DNA of 64,000 nt from Arabidopsis thaliana (taxonomy: Eukaryota > Streptophyta > Magnoliopsida > Brassicales > Brassicaceae). A program made the position numbers and the translations under genes. The stretch is taken from assembly GCF_000001735.4 (NCBI RefSeq), contig NC_003075.7:8681001-8745000 (forward strand). Reading direction: 5' to 3'. Shown piece after piece: positions 35,803 through 48,500 of the stretch. The notes below the pieces were generated by a model that made no database searches, was not told the origin of the DNA, and worked only from the letters and a program-made list of their open reading frames with translations. Position 1 is the first letter of the stretch. Each line of letters starts with the position of its first letter.

Positions 35803-36796
35803 TCAGACAACATTCTCTGTCACGTCTTGAATAAACTTTTGCAAAGCCACCTGCGAGGATCCACCGTCCATCGACGCCACGTGACACTTCTCAGCCATCT
35901 CCTTCACTCTATTCCTAACCTCACTATCATTCTCCATCACACACCTGACCGCTCTCTCTATATCCACCGTCGTGACTATCTCCATCCCTCCGACCAACAT
36001 ATCTCCTCTAAAGAACTTCCGTATCTGAACCGCCAATCCCAACTCCTCCACCATCGCAAAGGCGCTTATCTTCTGCTCTGCGTAAAGCGGCCACGTCACC
36101 ACTGTTAAACATTTTCAAAGCATGAGGTTCAAGCTCAGCAACTGTATTTACCAATATACCTTTCATCTTTCGAAAACATCTAGCTTGAGCTAGAAAGAAA
36201 GCTAACCAATCCTTGGAAGTGAAGAAATCAGGAAGACATTTCACAGGGTAAGGACGAGTCAAAAATGGAAACTCCAACTCGTTGACCGAGTCTTCCAACT
36301 CGCTTACGTCATACTTCTTCTCGTCGAACATTCGTTGAATATGAAGTGTGATTCCCAAACACGTAGCGTTTGATGTGTATACCATATAACACGGAACTCC
36401 AAATTCGTTAACTACATCGATCATCGATGAACAGAACATGTCCACCACGAATCCGGCTACTCGCGGCGAGTCAACTCCTGTTGAATGGAAGATTCTCGCG
36501 ACAACATCTCTAACTTGAGGCTTTTGTTTCTCGATGTAGACTTGAGTTGGCTCTTGATAGTCGGTTGGTTGATTTGCGACGGAGATGGCTTCGTAGTTGA
36601 GACGATCTTGAGATGCGGTCGTGAGAGATGCTATATAGGTGGTTTCAACGTCGTCGTCGCTAATGGAAGGGTAAGGGATGATGATTACGGTGATCCAAAG
36701 GCGGTCATCGCTGCGGACGAGTCGCTTTGCTAACTCAACGGTTGACCTGAGATGACCTATTCCAGGCGATGGTATGAACACAAGCTGAATTTTCAT
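35803..36796 (-). pseudogene. UGT71B-like pseudogene with internal deletion
   Basis: Minus-strand copy. The 5' part (36796 to about 36103) reads as a normal UGT71 N-terminus: [18 protein letters not shown] with catalytic His, [15 protein letters not shown], up to LKMFN. The sequence then jumps directly to [12 protein letters not shown] because about 440 bp are missing; in the next frame the C-terminal tail (VTWPLYAEQ to the stop at 35803) is recognisable. Most of the PSPG donor-binding box including HCGWNS is gone. Compared with the intact copy at 38182, the deletion endpoints coincide with two ATGGTGACG repeats there. Corresponds to At4g15270 (recalled). Confidence 0.88.
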
Positions 36797-38104
36797 TTGT
36801 TAGTATACTCTTCTTTGGACTTTTGATCGATGTGGTTAGCCAGAAGTAGTAAAAGTCGAAGGTATATTTTATAGTTTACAAAGATAACAACCAATTAACA
36901 ACTACATAGTATCCATGCAAGTTGTTCGTTTAGGACAAAATCCGTTAATAAATTACAAAAATAATAATTATGACACGATTAATTGTTGGTTTTAGTCTGG
37001 AAAAAATATGTTAAATTAAGTTCAAAGGAGTATGGAATTCTTTAACGAATTTTACTTGCTTAGATCAAGTGATCAACCGAAGAAATTTTTCCTTTGTCCT
37101 CTAATTAGTATGAAGATAAACCGTACAAAACTCTTTTACGTGAGAGCATCATCATACGCCACAATGTATCTGCCCCAATAGTTTTTAGTTTTTTAAATTT
37201 TAGGTTTTTAAATTACCATACTATCCTCTTATAATAAAAAAAAGGGTTAAGTTGCAAACTACTCACTTTTTTAAACTTAATTAGAAAAGTAGTCACTTTA
37301 CTATTCATAATTTGCAAAATAGTCACCTTTTACTGTTTGATTCGTACACTTCGATAGTACACCACTTTTAGTGTACATATGTATATAAAAAATACACAGC
37401 GTACACTTTACATTTGTACACTAAAAATGATGTACAATCCAAGTATACGAATCAAACAGTGAAAAGTGAATACTTTGCAAATTATGAATAATAAAATGAC
37501 TACTTTCCTAATTAAGTTTGAAAAATTGACTATTTTACTAACACACCCTAAAAAAAATCCAGTTTGGTTATTCACCAAATTAATCCTCTATTTTCTTTAT
37601 TTTATTGTAGTTAGATACGTTTTCTTTTATTTGGTTTGTATGTTTTAGCAAAAAACTGACCTTGCCATATGACATCCTCTAAAGTCATAGATTTTAAATC
37701 CTAGTTATGCAATATCAATAGAATTAAGATAAATTCCTATCAATAACGAATACGGCATGGTGGTGATGGTACCCAAAATGTCAAGTTAAGGCACGACGAA
37801 AAAGTATATTAAAATGCACGAAAATACTTTTAAAAGATAACATTTTCAAGCAAAGGAGAAAAAAATGTAGTTTTCCCTAATTCACGAAATTACTTTCAAA
37901 TATAAAATGCGTCGAAACATTTTAAACAACTGAAGGGTCTTTTTCAAACACATAATCATTTATAAGCATAAAAATCAACATTCTAGAAATTCTTTATTAA
38001 GAAGAAATGAACATATAAATGCACGCATTTCATATAATTCTTTATTTTATTCAAAATAATACAAAATATATAACCCACGAAAAGCATGGGGCAATTTTCT
38101 ATAG
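36797..38104. other. Intergenic region before UGT71B5
   Basis: AT-rich. It holds the foldback element at 37244-37548 and the promoters of the two flanking UGT copies; nothing else recognised. Confidence 0.5.
37244..37548. mobile_element. Mutator-like foldback MITE
   Basis: 305-bp near-hairpin: the left arm (37244-about 37356) and right arm (about 37434-37548, read on -) align over more than 100 bp, sharing AAACTTAATTAG, ATTCATAATTTGCAAA and CTGTTTGATTCGTA. Ends start GGGT; perfect 9-bp flanking repeats TAAAAAAAA at 37235-37243 and 37549-37557 fit a Mutator-type target duplication. No transposase. Confidence 0.75.
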
Positions 38105-38111
38105 TATATAA
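38105..38111 (+). promoter_or_regulatory. TATA box of UGT71B5
   Basis: TATATAA lies 71 bp before the ATG at 38182. The in-frame ATG at 38086 lies upstream of this box and is therefore unlikely to be used. Confidence 0.6.
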
Positions 38112-38181
38112 GTATACTATACCTTTACTTTCACTAACTCCGACTATTCATTCACGAAAAGTCAGAACCCAAAAACAGAAA

Positions 38182-39618
38182 ATGAAGATTGAGCTTGTGT
38201 TCATACCTTTGCCGGGGATTGGTCATCTCAGGCCAACCGTGAAGCTAGCGAAGCAACTCATAGGCAGCGAAAACCGTCTTTCGATCACCATAATCATCAT
38301 CCCTTCAAGATTTGACGCCGGTGATGCATCCGCCTGTATCGCATCTCTCACCACGTTGTCTCAAGATGATCGCCTCCATTACGAATCCATATCCGTCGCA
38401 AAACAACCACCAACCTCCGACCCGGATCCTGTTCCGGCTCAAGTGTACATAGAGAAACAAAAGACGAAAGTGAGAGATGCAGTCGCGGCGAGAATCGTCG
38501 ATCCAACAAGAAAGCTCGCGGGATTCGTGGTGGACATGTTCTGTTCCTCGATGATCGATGTAGCTAACGAGTTTGGAGTTCCGTGTTATATGGTATACAC
38601 ATCGAACGCTACGTTTTTAGGAACCATGCTTCACGTTCAACAAATGTACGATCAAAAGAAGTATGACGTCAGCGAGTTAGAAAACTCGGTCACCGAGTTG
38701 GAGTTTCCGTCTCTGACTCGTCCTTATCCAGTGAAGTGTCTTCCTCATATCCTCACTTCAAAGGAGTGGTTACCTCTCTCTCTAGCTCAAGCTAGGTGTT
38801 TCCGGAAGATGAAGGGTATTTTGGTAAATACAGTTGCTGAGCTTGAACCTCACGCTTTGAAAATGTTCAATATTAATGGTGACGATCTTCCTCAAGTTTA
38901 TCCTGTTGGACCAGTGTTGCATCTCGAAAACGGCAATGACGATGATGAGAAGCAATCGGAAATTTTGCGGTGGCTCGACGAGCAACCGTCTAAATCTGTT
39001 GTGTTTCTCTGCTTTGGGAGCTTGGGAGGTTTCACTGAAGAACAAACAAGAGAAACCGCTGTGGCCCTAGATAGAAGCGGTCAGCGGTTTCTTTGGTGTC
39101 TTCGTCACGCATCGCCAAATATAAAAACAGATCGTCCCAGAGATTACACGAATCTTGAGGAGGTTTTACCGGAGGGGTTCTTGGAACGGACTTTGGATAG
39201 AGGGAAAGTGATTGGATGGGCACCACAAGTGGCGGTACTAGAGAAGCCGGCGATAGGAGGGTTTGTCACTCACTGCGGTTGGAACTCTATTTTAGAGAGC
39301 TTGTGGTTCGGTGTTCCAATGGTGACGTGGCCGCTATACGCGGAACAGAAGGTTAACGCGTTTGAGATGGTTGAGGAGCTGGGTTTGGCGGTGGAGATAC
39401 GGAAGTACTTAAAAGGAGATTTGTTCGCCGGAGAGATGGAGACGGTTACCGCGGAGGATATAGAGAGAGCCATTAGGCGTGTGATGGAGCAAGACAGTGA
39501 CGTTAGGAACAACGTGAAAGAGATGGCGGAGAAGTGCCACTTCGCGTTAATGGACGGTGGATCTTCGAAGGCGGCTTTGGAAAAGTTTATTCAAGACGTG
39601 ATAGAGAATATGGATTAA
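38182..39618 (+). CDS. UGT71B5: UDP-glycosyltransferase, intact UGT71B member
   Basis: Single-exon 478-aa cytosolic family-1 glycosyltransferase transferring glucose from UDP-glucose to small lipophilic acceptors. The catalytic His15 is in PGIGHLRP. The N-terminal acceptor domain includes [15 protein letters not shown]. The PSPG donor-binding box spans residues 346-389, from WAPQ through HCGWNS to YAEQ with the terminal Gln. Close UGT71B relatives (B6-B8) glucosylate abscisic acid (recalled), so a hormone or stress-metabolite acceptor is plausible but not shown here. It is the only fully intact UGT in this cluster. Start 38182 was preferred over 38086 because it matches the family N-terminus and follows the TATA box. 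Confidence 0.93.
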   Translation: MKIELVFIPLPGIGHLRPTVKLAKQLIGSENRLSITIIIIPSRFDAGDASACIASLTTLSQDDRLHYESISVAKQPPTSDPDPVPAQVYIEKQKTKVRDAVAARIVDPTRKLAGFVVDMFCSSMIDVANEFGVPCYMVYTSNATFLGTMLHVQQMYDQKKYDVSELENSVTELEFPSLTRPYPVKCLPHILTSKEWLPLSLAQARCFRKMKGILVNTVAELEPHALKMFNINGDDLPQVYPVGPVLHLENGNDDDEKQSEILRWLDEQPSKSVVFLCFGSLGGFTEEQTRETAVALDRSGQRFLWCLRHASPNIKTDRPRDYTNLEEVLPEGFLERTLDRGKVIGWAPQVAVLEKPAIGGFVTHCGWNSILESLWFGVPMVTWPLYAEQKVNAFEMVEELGLAVEIRKYLKGDLFAGEMETVTAEDIERAIRRVMEQDSDVRNNVKEMAEKCHFALMDGGSSKAALEKFIQDVIENMD

Positions 39619-40692
39619 ATTGGATAGAGAGAATAGCATGTTGACTATGACTCTATGAGATACGATGACTCAGATCCAAATGTTACTTTGTATATTATGT
39701 ACGATATGTCAAAAGAAAAATGTTTGTTTTTCATTTGGTATAAGACTTTTTGTTCAAAGTTTAAATTCAAAAAAGTATGTACAAGTTAAACCAACTGTTA
39801 GAACAAAGACGCACAAATAATGAAGAAAAAGGAAAACTAAACTTGACAAACAAGGTATAACAATTAACATGCATATGTATACACAACAAGATTACAAGAA
39901 GATATAAATCTTAAAAAAGAAATGAAACAAGGAATAAAATTAAAGATTTCAATTCGAAATCACGTGAAAAGATCGAATTTCAAAAATTTCAATTCGAAAT
40001 CACGTGAAATCACGTATCAAGTACCAAGAAATAATCAGGGATATTGCAGATTGCTTTTGGTTTAAGGAAAGAACCTACCAATTAATGCACTATGGACAAA
40101 CTTTAGCATACAAATATAAATGATGTCCCAAGTTTATATAGTCTTCTGTTTTTATATAAGTGATGATGTTTAAGTATTTGACACACGGGTGGTGAAGTTC
40201 CAGAGACACAAACATCGAGTGATATTTTTATCATTCATAGCCCTTGATAATTTTCTGCTAATCCTTGGCGGAGCCAAAGTTTTTACTTTCTTCAGACGGC
40301 ATAGAGGACAAACAAGGTGGATGGTTAATCATAATGTTTCAAAGTTTTTGGAAATATGTTTTTTTTTTCCTTATAGTTTAAACTTTTAATTTATAGCTTT
40401 AAGTTAGATTCATATATTAAAAGAAACAAAAATAGTGAGTAAAAAGAAAAAATAAACTTGACAAAGGAAATATAGCATGTACGACGCATGAGGAAAAAAA
40501 CAATCTTAAATTAAATGAAACAACAAACACACCTTATTCGTTACCAATGGACAATGAGGACTAGAATTGAAGATTTCAATTCAAAATTACATAAAAATAT
40601 CCAGAGAAATAAAGAAGCAACAAACACACCTTATTGGTTACCAATGGACAATGAACAAACATTAGCCTAGGGTCGGACCCTACCGTTATATA
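39619..40692. other. Region between UGT71B5 and CSLB5 3' ends
   Basis: Convergent 3' flanks. Contains two copies of TTTCAATTCGAAATCACGTG (39947-39966, 39987-40006, each with a CACGTG) and a roughly 97-bp direct repeat with ACCTTATTsGTTACCAATGG (around 40531 and 40628). No gene. Confidence 0.55.
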
Positions 40693-43600
40693 CTATTTTC
40701 CCACACAGAAAAATACAAATAAAACTGTCAAAAAGGCAGCTTTAGAAAGAGTAGACAATGGGATGCTATATTTTCCATGCTCAAACAAACCCTTTAGAAA
40801 TGGAAGGAATAACATAACCACCAAGATACATCCACAAGCCTCTGCCAAACCCGAGCCACCTCCTCCATGACTACAACTTGACCGTTGTAGACGAACCAAA
40901 TAACCAGCTAGAGCGGCAAGATTCACCAACATAATAAATGTGCCGGGTATGAAAAGACCCGAGCTATCAAATTCAAATTTACCTAAATTTAATTTTGGAA
41001 CATCATCTTCTCCTTGAGATGGTTTAGACTCATATACTGACTTGGTCTCGGGTATTGTCTTTTTAGCGATTACAAACCCGATTTGCGAGATTCCAAGAAG
41101 CTTGAGTATGATATCTTGGATGCTAAATAACCAACTGCTAGTGGCTATAATTCTCCAAAGTGATTGAACGACATACCACGATTGTACTGAAAAACCAAGG
41201 CTCATGAATTGCCAAAGACTGTAGAGACAGTGCATCCCCACAAGTGTGACTATTGTACATAGACAAGGTCCCTAATTCCATACACACACAAAAAGAAGAA
41301 AATATTAAACTTTTTCTTCTAAATAATTCAATGAAATTAACTGAACTATATTCAGAGAGAGAAAGACACCTTGGGAAACAAGGCAGAGTCGTGGAGTAGG
41401 CAATAAGCAGGCAAGAGGCAATAAATAAGCTCAGGGATTGACCTTAAACACATGAGGGCCCAAAAATAAGCTAATCGTTGACGGAATTTTATTTTCCCGT
41501 GGAACATTCCCATGAACGGGCTTTGTTTGTTAAAAAGGACTTCGATTGCTCCCGTCGCCCATCGCCGCTGCTGGACTATAGCCTCTAATCCTAACGTCGG
41601 CGTGGATCCAATAAACGCAGGTGGATCCGGAGAAATGAATGAGCTAGTCCATCCCCTCAAATGGATTCCAACACTCGTGTTTATATCTTCTGCCACTGAA
41701 TCGTACATCCAACCGAGCTGCAGGATTTGCATTATTATGGGTAAAGGTTAATAGATTCTTGTAAACAACACGATAATATTGTGTAAACTGTTAAGAAGGT
41801 AATTTACGTTGCCCCAACTGGTTTGGTACTCGTAATGACAATGCCCCACTTCTTGAGCCGCTTCAATGAGGTTTGCAAGACTTTTTTGGGGGTTTGATTT
41901 TCTTTGCAATGCATCCACCACCGATTTCACCAATTCTTTAGAATTTCCATATTTTCTCACTAAACTATCCTCAGCCAAAAACTCCCCTGAATCAAATAAC
42001 AACAACTACTGTGAATAATTTGATATATGAATAATGAAATAACTAAGCAGATAGTAGAAAAAGTTGTTAGACGAATAATAGAACATATATAGGAACGTTA
42101 ACTAGAATAATGTAAATATCAGAGGGATCCCTAGTATAATTTAACATATCTTAAAAAATTACGTCGTTTTGAATACCTTACGAAAAAGACCACAAACTCA
42201 TGAAACTGTGGTGATGTATTGTCAGTAATGTGAAGGGTTTAACTCCCTTATTTTGTAATTTAATTTATTCTCTAAAGATGTAAAACTTTAAACGCTCTTG
42301 AATACATATATTGGGGCTCTTAAAACAAAAGTCGGAGTGGTTTTAGCAGAAACGATAACAATATTTTAATAATGTTGCAAAGTAATTAATGAAAATATCT
42401 TATGAATTTCTAATACTTACTTGTAGCAACTTGAGAAATATTTCCGTTGTCTTCTAAATCGTCCGAAGATAAACCATACATAACTCTTCTAGTGTGGAAG
42501 CATCCTGTTCCAATATAAAATGGTCCTTGGATTCCAGCAACTCCTCGTCCCAAAATCTAAGTTTGAAAAAAAAAAGAGATCAAAATTCTGATCAATAATT
42601 AACACTGAATTTGTGCAGAAAAAAAAACTAACATTGAATTGATCGAAGAGAAGGAGAAAACTCACCGATTGTAAGACGGCGAGTTCGTTGGTGTAAGAAT
42701 CATAGAACTTTTGAGGGAATTGAACAAAAGCACAATGGTTTGAGTTCTTCGAGTTTTGTAAAAATACACACATTGCTTGTCGCACCACATCTGGTTCATT
42801 AGCATACATGTCACAGTCTACGTTCAACGTGTATGGTGCATTTGTCATCAACCCTGAGACTCTTAACTGTTCAAAATTTATTTAAGGCTCATCAGATTTT
42901 TATCATTATACCAGAAAAAAAAAATCTACAACCATTGATACTTAATACTTTTAAAGACATAAATAATGGATATCATTCAAAATTTGATTGCTATACTGTT
43001 ATTAGGAAATACTGATAGGTATAGTAGTATCTTTTACTATTTTACTTCAATGAAAAGACAGCTTATATATGTACTGTACTTACTTAAATAAAAAAAAAAA
43101 GATGTGTGAGATAACTTATTAACCAGAAAGTTCATGGCTCCAGTTTTGTAATGATGAAGGTAATTTGGTCTTTTCTCTCTTGAAATGTATACAAGATGAG
43201 GGACTTCTTTCTCGTCTCCTACACCTCCCTTGTTCTCCCATACCACCTTCATATACACACATAAGACAAGATTCCATGCAATTGTTACTATTATAAGTTT
43301 TAATATGTACATAACTTTGGAAAATTGTACAAATACCCTGACTGTAGTTTTTAAAAACAATTTTAGTAATACCTTAACAATAGTTGAATGATCATTTGGT
43401 TTTGTGTTTGAGAAAGCTTCAAAATCATCGTCTGCATCCAACCAATGGGAATCTCCTGTGGCATCTTCAACTTTCCGGCATAACTTCACGTACTCCCTCT
43501 TCATATTAATACAAAAATAAACATAATAAAAAACCTTATAAATCTGAAAAAACAAAATGGAAAGCAAGATACTGTATAACTTTTGTTTTCTAGTAAAACC

Positions 43601-45599
43601 GGAAATTAGAAACAAATGGAAAAAAGAAAAAATGACCTTCGGTTTTGGAAAACAAATTCAAACGTCAACTAAATAATCAAACTCATTACCTTCATCATTT
43701 TCCAATCTTTGCTGAATACTGAATCATCTGTTGCAACCAAAGGGTTTAAGAAATATCTAAAAGGAGCTCTAACTCTAACGTTGTATTTCTTGCAGAAGGG
43801 AGCCCAAATTTTAACGAACTTAGAAGCTTCCTTGAGAGAAAAGTAAGTGAGAGGAGAACATCCATCGTCCGACACATAACACGCTAGTTTATTCGCTGGA
43901 TAATTCACAGCTAATAGCGAAAGCACAGTGTTCACAGTGATAATCGGTGACTCTCTAACCGTATCTGCCGTGGGCACGAACATATCTAATGAAGGAAGGT
44001 CATGAACCCTGAAATTAAAAGCTTGTAGGCGAGTTAAAAATTAAATGGAAAGCTAGGTAGGAGCTACTTTAGATTATTACTAGATTTTAACCCGCGGTAT
44101 ACCGCCGAGACAATTTACTTTTTTAAATTAATATATATAAAAGTTTGCAAATTATATTTATCTATAAAATATTTTTATTTTCTAGTTTACAATTGTTATT
44201 AAGTAAAGTCCTTTCAAACCCGTCTTGCCAAACCCGTCCCGTAAAAAAACCTGAAGTACACCGATAATTTAAATATATAATTAAAATAAATATTTTACGG
44301 GATTGCAATTGTATTTTAGTTTGTCAAACAAATTTTTGTTTTAAATAGTTGCCAAAAATAAGATTTAGTGAATTGATAAGAAATGTATTTAGATGCGTTT
44401 TGCTCATTTTAAGGGATTGCAATTGTATTTTGGTTTGTCAAACATTTTTTGTTTTAAATAGTTGTCAAAATCTAGTTCAAATTTTGGAAAAACCTGCGTG
44501 ATATATGGGATTGGAAGATATTTAGAATGTTTTTCGTTTGTTAATCAATTTCTTGCCAAAAAAACCATTAATTAAAAGCCAATGACAACCATTGTAAATA
44601 AGTTTGAACTCCAGAATTTATTTCACAAAATAGCTGCAAAAATGTATATATAGATAGAAATTGAATTAGAATTTTCATATATACTAGAAAATCTATAAAC
44701 CATTATTCGGTAATAATTATTTTCCGGTCTTGATTTGTTGTAGTTAACTTTTTTTTTATATGAGATAAGAAGTTAACATTTAAAAAAAAAACATTATGTA
44801 ATGATATTGTAATTATGTAATTCTTTACAAATATGTGTACTTTAAGAAATTTATTAAAAATTGTAATATAATTTATTTTCTCTTAAAATTAATTACCTTT
44901 AAAACTTTTCATTGTGTTGTGTTCTCGAATTAATGCATAGTACAATCATCCTTAACATTGTAATAAATTTAAGAAAATAACACTAATTTCTTTGAATCTC
45001 TTGATTTAATAAATATCATTTTAACAAAGATAATCTCATAAGATATTCACATTTATTTAATTGCAATAGTTGAAATCATTAATCATAATCTTAAATTTAC
45101 TACTGTTGTTCCCACAAGTAAACTCATTTAAGTTCCTTAATATCAATTGTTACTCCCGAACGAATTTTTGCTTTATAAATAAAATCTATTTCAGATCGCT
45201 AAACATAATTTTTCCAAGACGAGAACGTAAAGTTCAAAGCATCTAAGTCATTGATATTATTGGATCAAATTATCAGGATCATTAATTTATAAATGTGTTA
45301 ATGTATTAGTTAATTATGTGCATATAAAAGTGGTACCTTTCATTAAGTGTATTTATATAGGGTATATCTTCAGCAGGACTCCATTTTAGGCAGGTAAAAA
45401 TCAGCCATACCAATGAGAAACAAGATTCACAGAAGAAAGCCAAGAGCCAAACGTTGTCGTTTTCGCTTATATGTAGGATTCGATACAAGAGGAGAGAATA
45501 GAGAAGGCCGAGAATCGTGAGATCTACAGCTCTTAAAACGTAGCTTTTGTGTGAGATCCTTTCGCAAAGAGGATGGAGAGATGAACTTGAATCTGCCAT
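40693..45599 (-). CDS. CSLB5: Cellulose synthase-like protein B
   Basis: Nine exons on -: 45599-45337, 44008-43690, 43498-43373, 43246-43124, 42866-42666, 42556-42421, 41986-41808, 41717-41370, 41271-40693; 2274 nt, 757 aa. GT2-family processive glycosyltransferase of the endomembrane system; the CSLB product is not established. Two N-terminal membrane helices in exon 1, cytosolic catalytic domain with VSDDG (first Asp), VDCDMY (DxD) and QQRRWATG (QxxRW), then a C-terminal multi-helix block in exons 8-9. It lacks the zinc-finger N-terminus of CESA, as expected for CSL. Intron 1 is large (about 1.3 kb) and contains a dispersed repeat. Start at 45599 ([11 protein letters not shown]) matches the family; an in-frame upstream frame has no ATG-led homology. 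Confidence 0.92.
44079..44480. repeat. AT-rich dispersed repeat inside CSLB5 intron 1
   Basis: Starts ACTAGATTTTAACCCGCGGT, with the near-palindrome CCGCGGTATACCGC, then an AT-rich body; the phrase GGGATTGCAATTGTATTTT recurs twice (44300s, 44410s). The first 140 bp align with 47401 onward. Probably derived from a non-autonomous Helitron or similar; family unknown. Confidence 0.6.
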
Positions 45600-48500
45600 T
45601 GAATCAGCTCTTAATCGGTGTTTGGATATGAATGTACGTATATATAATGTGTAGTTGTTGTGTATACGTACTAGTGGGCTGACAAAGTATAGATATATAT
45701 ACACAATAGTATTGAGTGATTGAATAATGAGTCGGGTACATTTTGACTAATTTTACAAATAATGTATGATTGAAATAGTTCTTTAACGAAGTAAAATATT
45801 ACTATTTCTACATCATTGCGTATAATCTGGAAGATTCTATGAATCTCTACATCATTGCAATGGAACTTACCTTATCGAAAGGATCACTTTCTAATGTATA
45901 AGTATTACGGGTTTCAATGACCTCAGCAGCTGTCGGCTAGAAACATGCATGTTATATGTACGATGGGAGGGTTTCGATTTTCATTTATAGATTATATGCA
46001 TAAACGACCAAAACGATATTTCAGTGGATCAACAGCAAGGTGAAATCTTAAGACTAATAATATGCATCCAATCTCTTGGTTTTGTTAATTTAGCGACAAA
46101 GTATAATAATTATTATTTTTTTTAGTAAAGAAGAGTAATGGATTTTTAATAGAAGTAATTAATTATTTAGTTAGTCAGACCTATGATAAGGTGGTTAGGT
46201 TAGTTACGATTTCATTAAAATTCGGTGGTTAAATTAGTTAGCTTTTGCAAATAATAAAATTAAGTGGTTAGAGTATATATGAGTTGTAATCTAGAATTGG
46301 TTATTTTTTTTATAAATTTAGTTTGATTAGAATTAGTTGCTTTAATTATTAAGGCTTCACAATTAATATTTTGTTTATATATTCTAACCTAATTAATAAT
46401 GTTATGTTTTATTCTAGAAATGATTGTTTATCTATATGTCTTCTCAAAGTAATATTGTCACATGCTACATTGACCTAGAGACCCCAAAGAGTCATGGATT
46501 TGCACATAAATCTCAAGAATCAAAACTTTCCATAAACGGCCGAATTTCACCTTAAAGACCTCAATGGTTTGTTCAATTATGCATTGTAACATTATTTAGA
46601 TTTTTTGAACGTTTGCACTCAACTTATAAAAGTTGATTTCTAGTCTCATTCTGAAAGAATCCTTGATCAAATTAAAGTAATAGAAACATTTTTTCTTGTC
46701 AAAGTTCGAGTCTTCGTCATTTAATTCATTAGTCTTAAGTGAGTGATCTCTACTTAGGCCTATTGGAATATGCATATTAAGTTTGTTGATTGATTCAATA
46801 TCTTTCATTCGTTCATTGATCGAGTGAGTTGATTATACCATTGATTGAGCGAGTAAATCAACCATCTATACATCAATTCCCTTAAATTGATCTCACATGA
46901 GAGAAACGTCCACCAACGTGTTAGATCTCCACCTTCATTGTTCCACCTTCTGTGGGCAAGCTTGGAATCTCGTCATCAATTGATCTAAAACTGGAGCGAT
47001 TCCAGCTCACACATGAAACTAAATTGGCACAAAAATCTGTAGATTATTCCTTGTGTAATGATAAATTTGGAAAGAAGTTTATCCCTTGTGTAAGATTTTC
47101 AAAGATTCTAGGGTAGGTATTTTCGGGCAGTATAAGTATTCTAAGGAGTTCATATGTCGCCGTTAACATTTAGAAGACTCTTGTGAGATTTGTAAATTTG
47201 AAGCTTTAATTTCCAAACAATAACCTAAGAAGGTGAGTGTTTGCAATATTTTTGTGTGTGTGTGTTTCACGTGCTTTTGGGGAGGAGTTTTTGTGTGTGT
47301 TTACCTGCATTTTTATTTCTTGTTTTGGGAATGTCAAAGCAGATGGATTGGCTCGTACGTAGTCCAAGATGGTTATGTTGTTTTCTCTTTTGTACGATAT
47401 ACTAGATTTTAATCCGCGGTATATCGTGGGACGATATATTTTTTAAAAGTAATATATATTAAATTTGCAAATTTTATTTTTATAAAATATTTATATTTTA
47501 CAGTTTATAATTGTTATTAAGTAACGGTATACCACGAATCCATGAGATAATTGTTAAAAAACTGAAGTTTTAACCCCTATTAAAACAACATATTAATAAT
47601 ATTTTAAAATTTTATAAATATTGATTCAAATACATCCACTATATAACCCAATTCCAAAATAGAACTCGTTCTGTAATTTTTTTACCGTCCCGTGATTTTT
47701 TTTAAAAATAGTAATTTTTAACATTTAAGAATAATTTTTTATATAGAAAAGTTTTGCAAATTGTATCATTCTCTAATATATTTATATCTATAGTTTAATT
47801 TTATATATAGTAACATTATACATACCACATAACATTTTTGGTTTTATATAATCTTTTCTAAATTAGGATGATTTGATATGTTTAATATTAGTGGTCTTAA
47901 AAAATAATAAATTAAAGATTTAACCCGTATTGAAACGGTGGATTAATTATATTTTACTTTTTTATTAATGTTGATTCAAAAACCCGTCCCTCCAAATCCG
48001 TCTTGCCAAAAAGCTATTTATTTTGTTAATATTAATTTTATTAATGATATGACTCTGAATTAGAATCTAAACATTTTAGCTAATAACATAGGAGTGCACC
48101 ATATTTATTTAATAGGAGAATGTACCATATGACCCGAATGCACTTTTATCCAAATCCACCAAAAAAGTCTTGCAAAAATACTATAGAGATAAGAAACGAT
48201 AGTCGGTTTTGATAGATATAAGATTAGCAAATATATTAGTTAGCTTAAATTAGTTAAAGAATACAAATTGAAAAAGTATATTACACTTTATTCGAATATA
48301 GTATCAAAACTTATATAACACAGAGATTTGATAATTTTTTAATTGATGAATACTTTTTTTGTGCTAATTTTTATGTGATTAATATTTAATTGATTTCGTA
48401 TATAAAATATTAAATTGACTTATTTGTTTATAATTTGGTAACAGATAGATATTTGAATATTCAATATATTTTGCTTCAGTTTAAAAAATCTTTGATGATC

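Noticed and set aside
34434-36108. Plus-strand frames antisense to the UGT pseudogene and its flank
   Set aside because: Shadow frames of the minus-strand UGT sequence.
38086-38181. In-frame upstream ATG extending UGT71B5 by 32 codons
   Set aside because: It lies upstream of the TATA box, and the family N-terminus begins at 38182.
47250-47300. Short TG-rich tract
   Set aside because: Too short to be a useful microsatellite feature.
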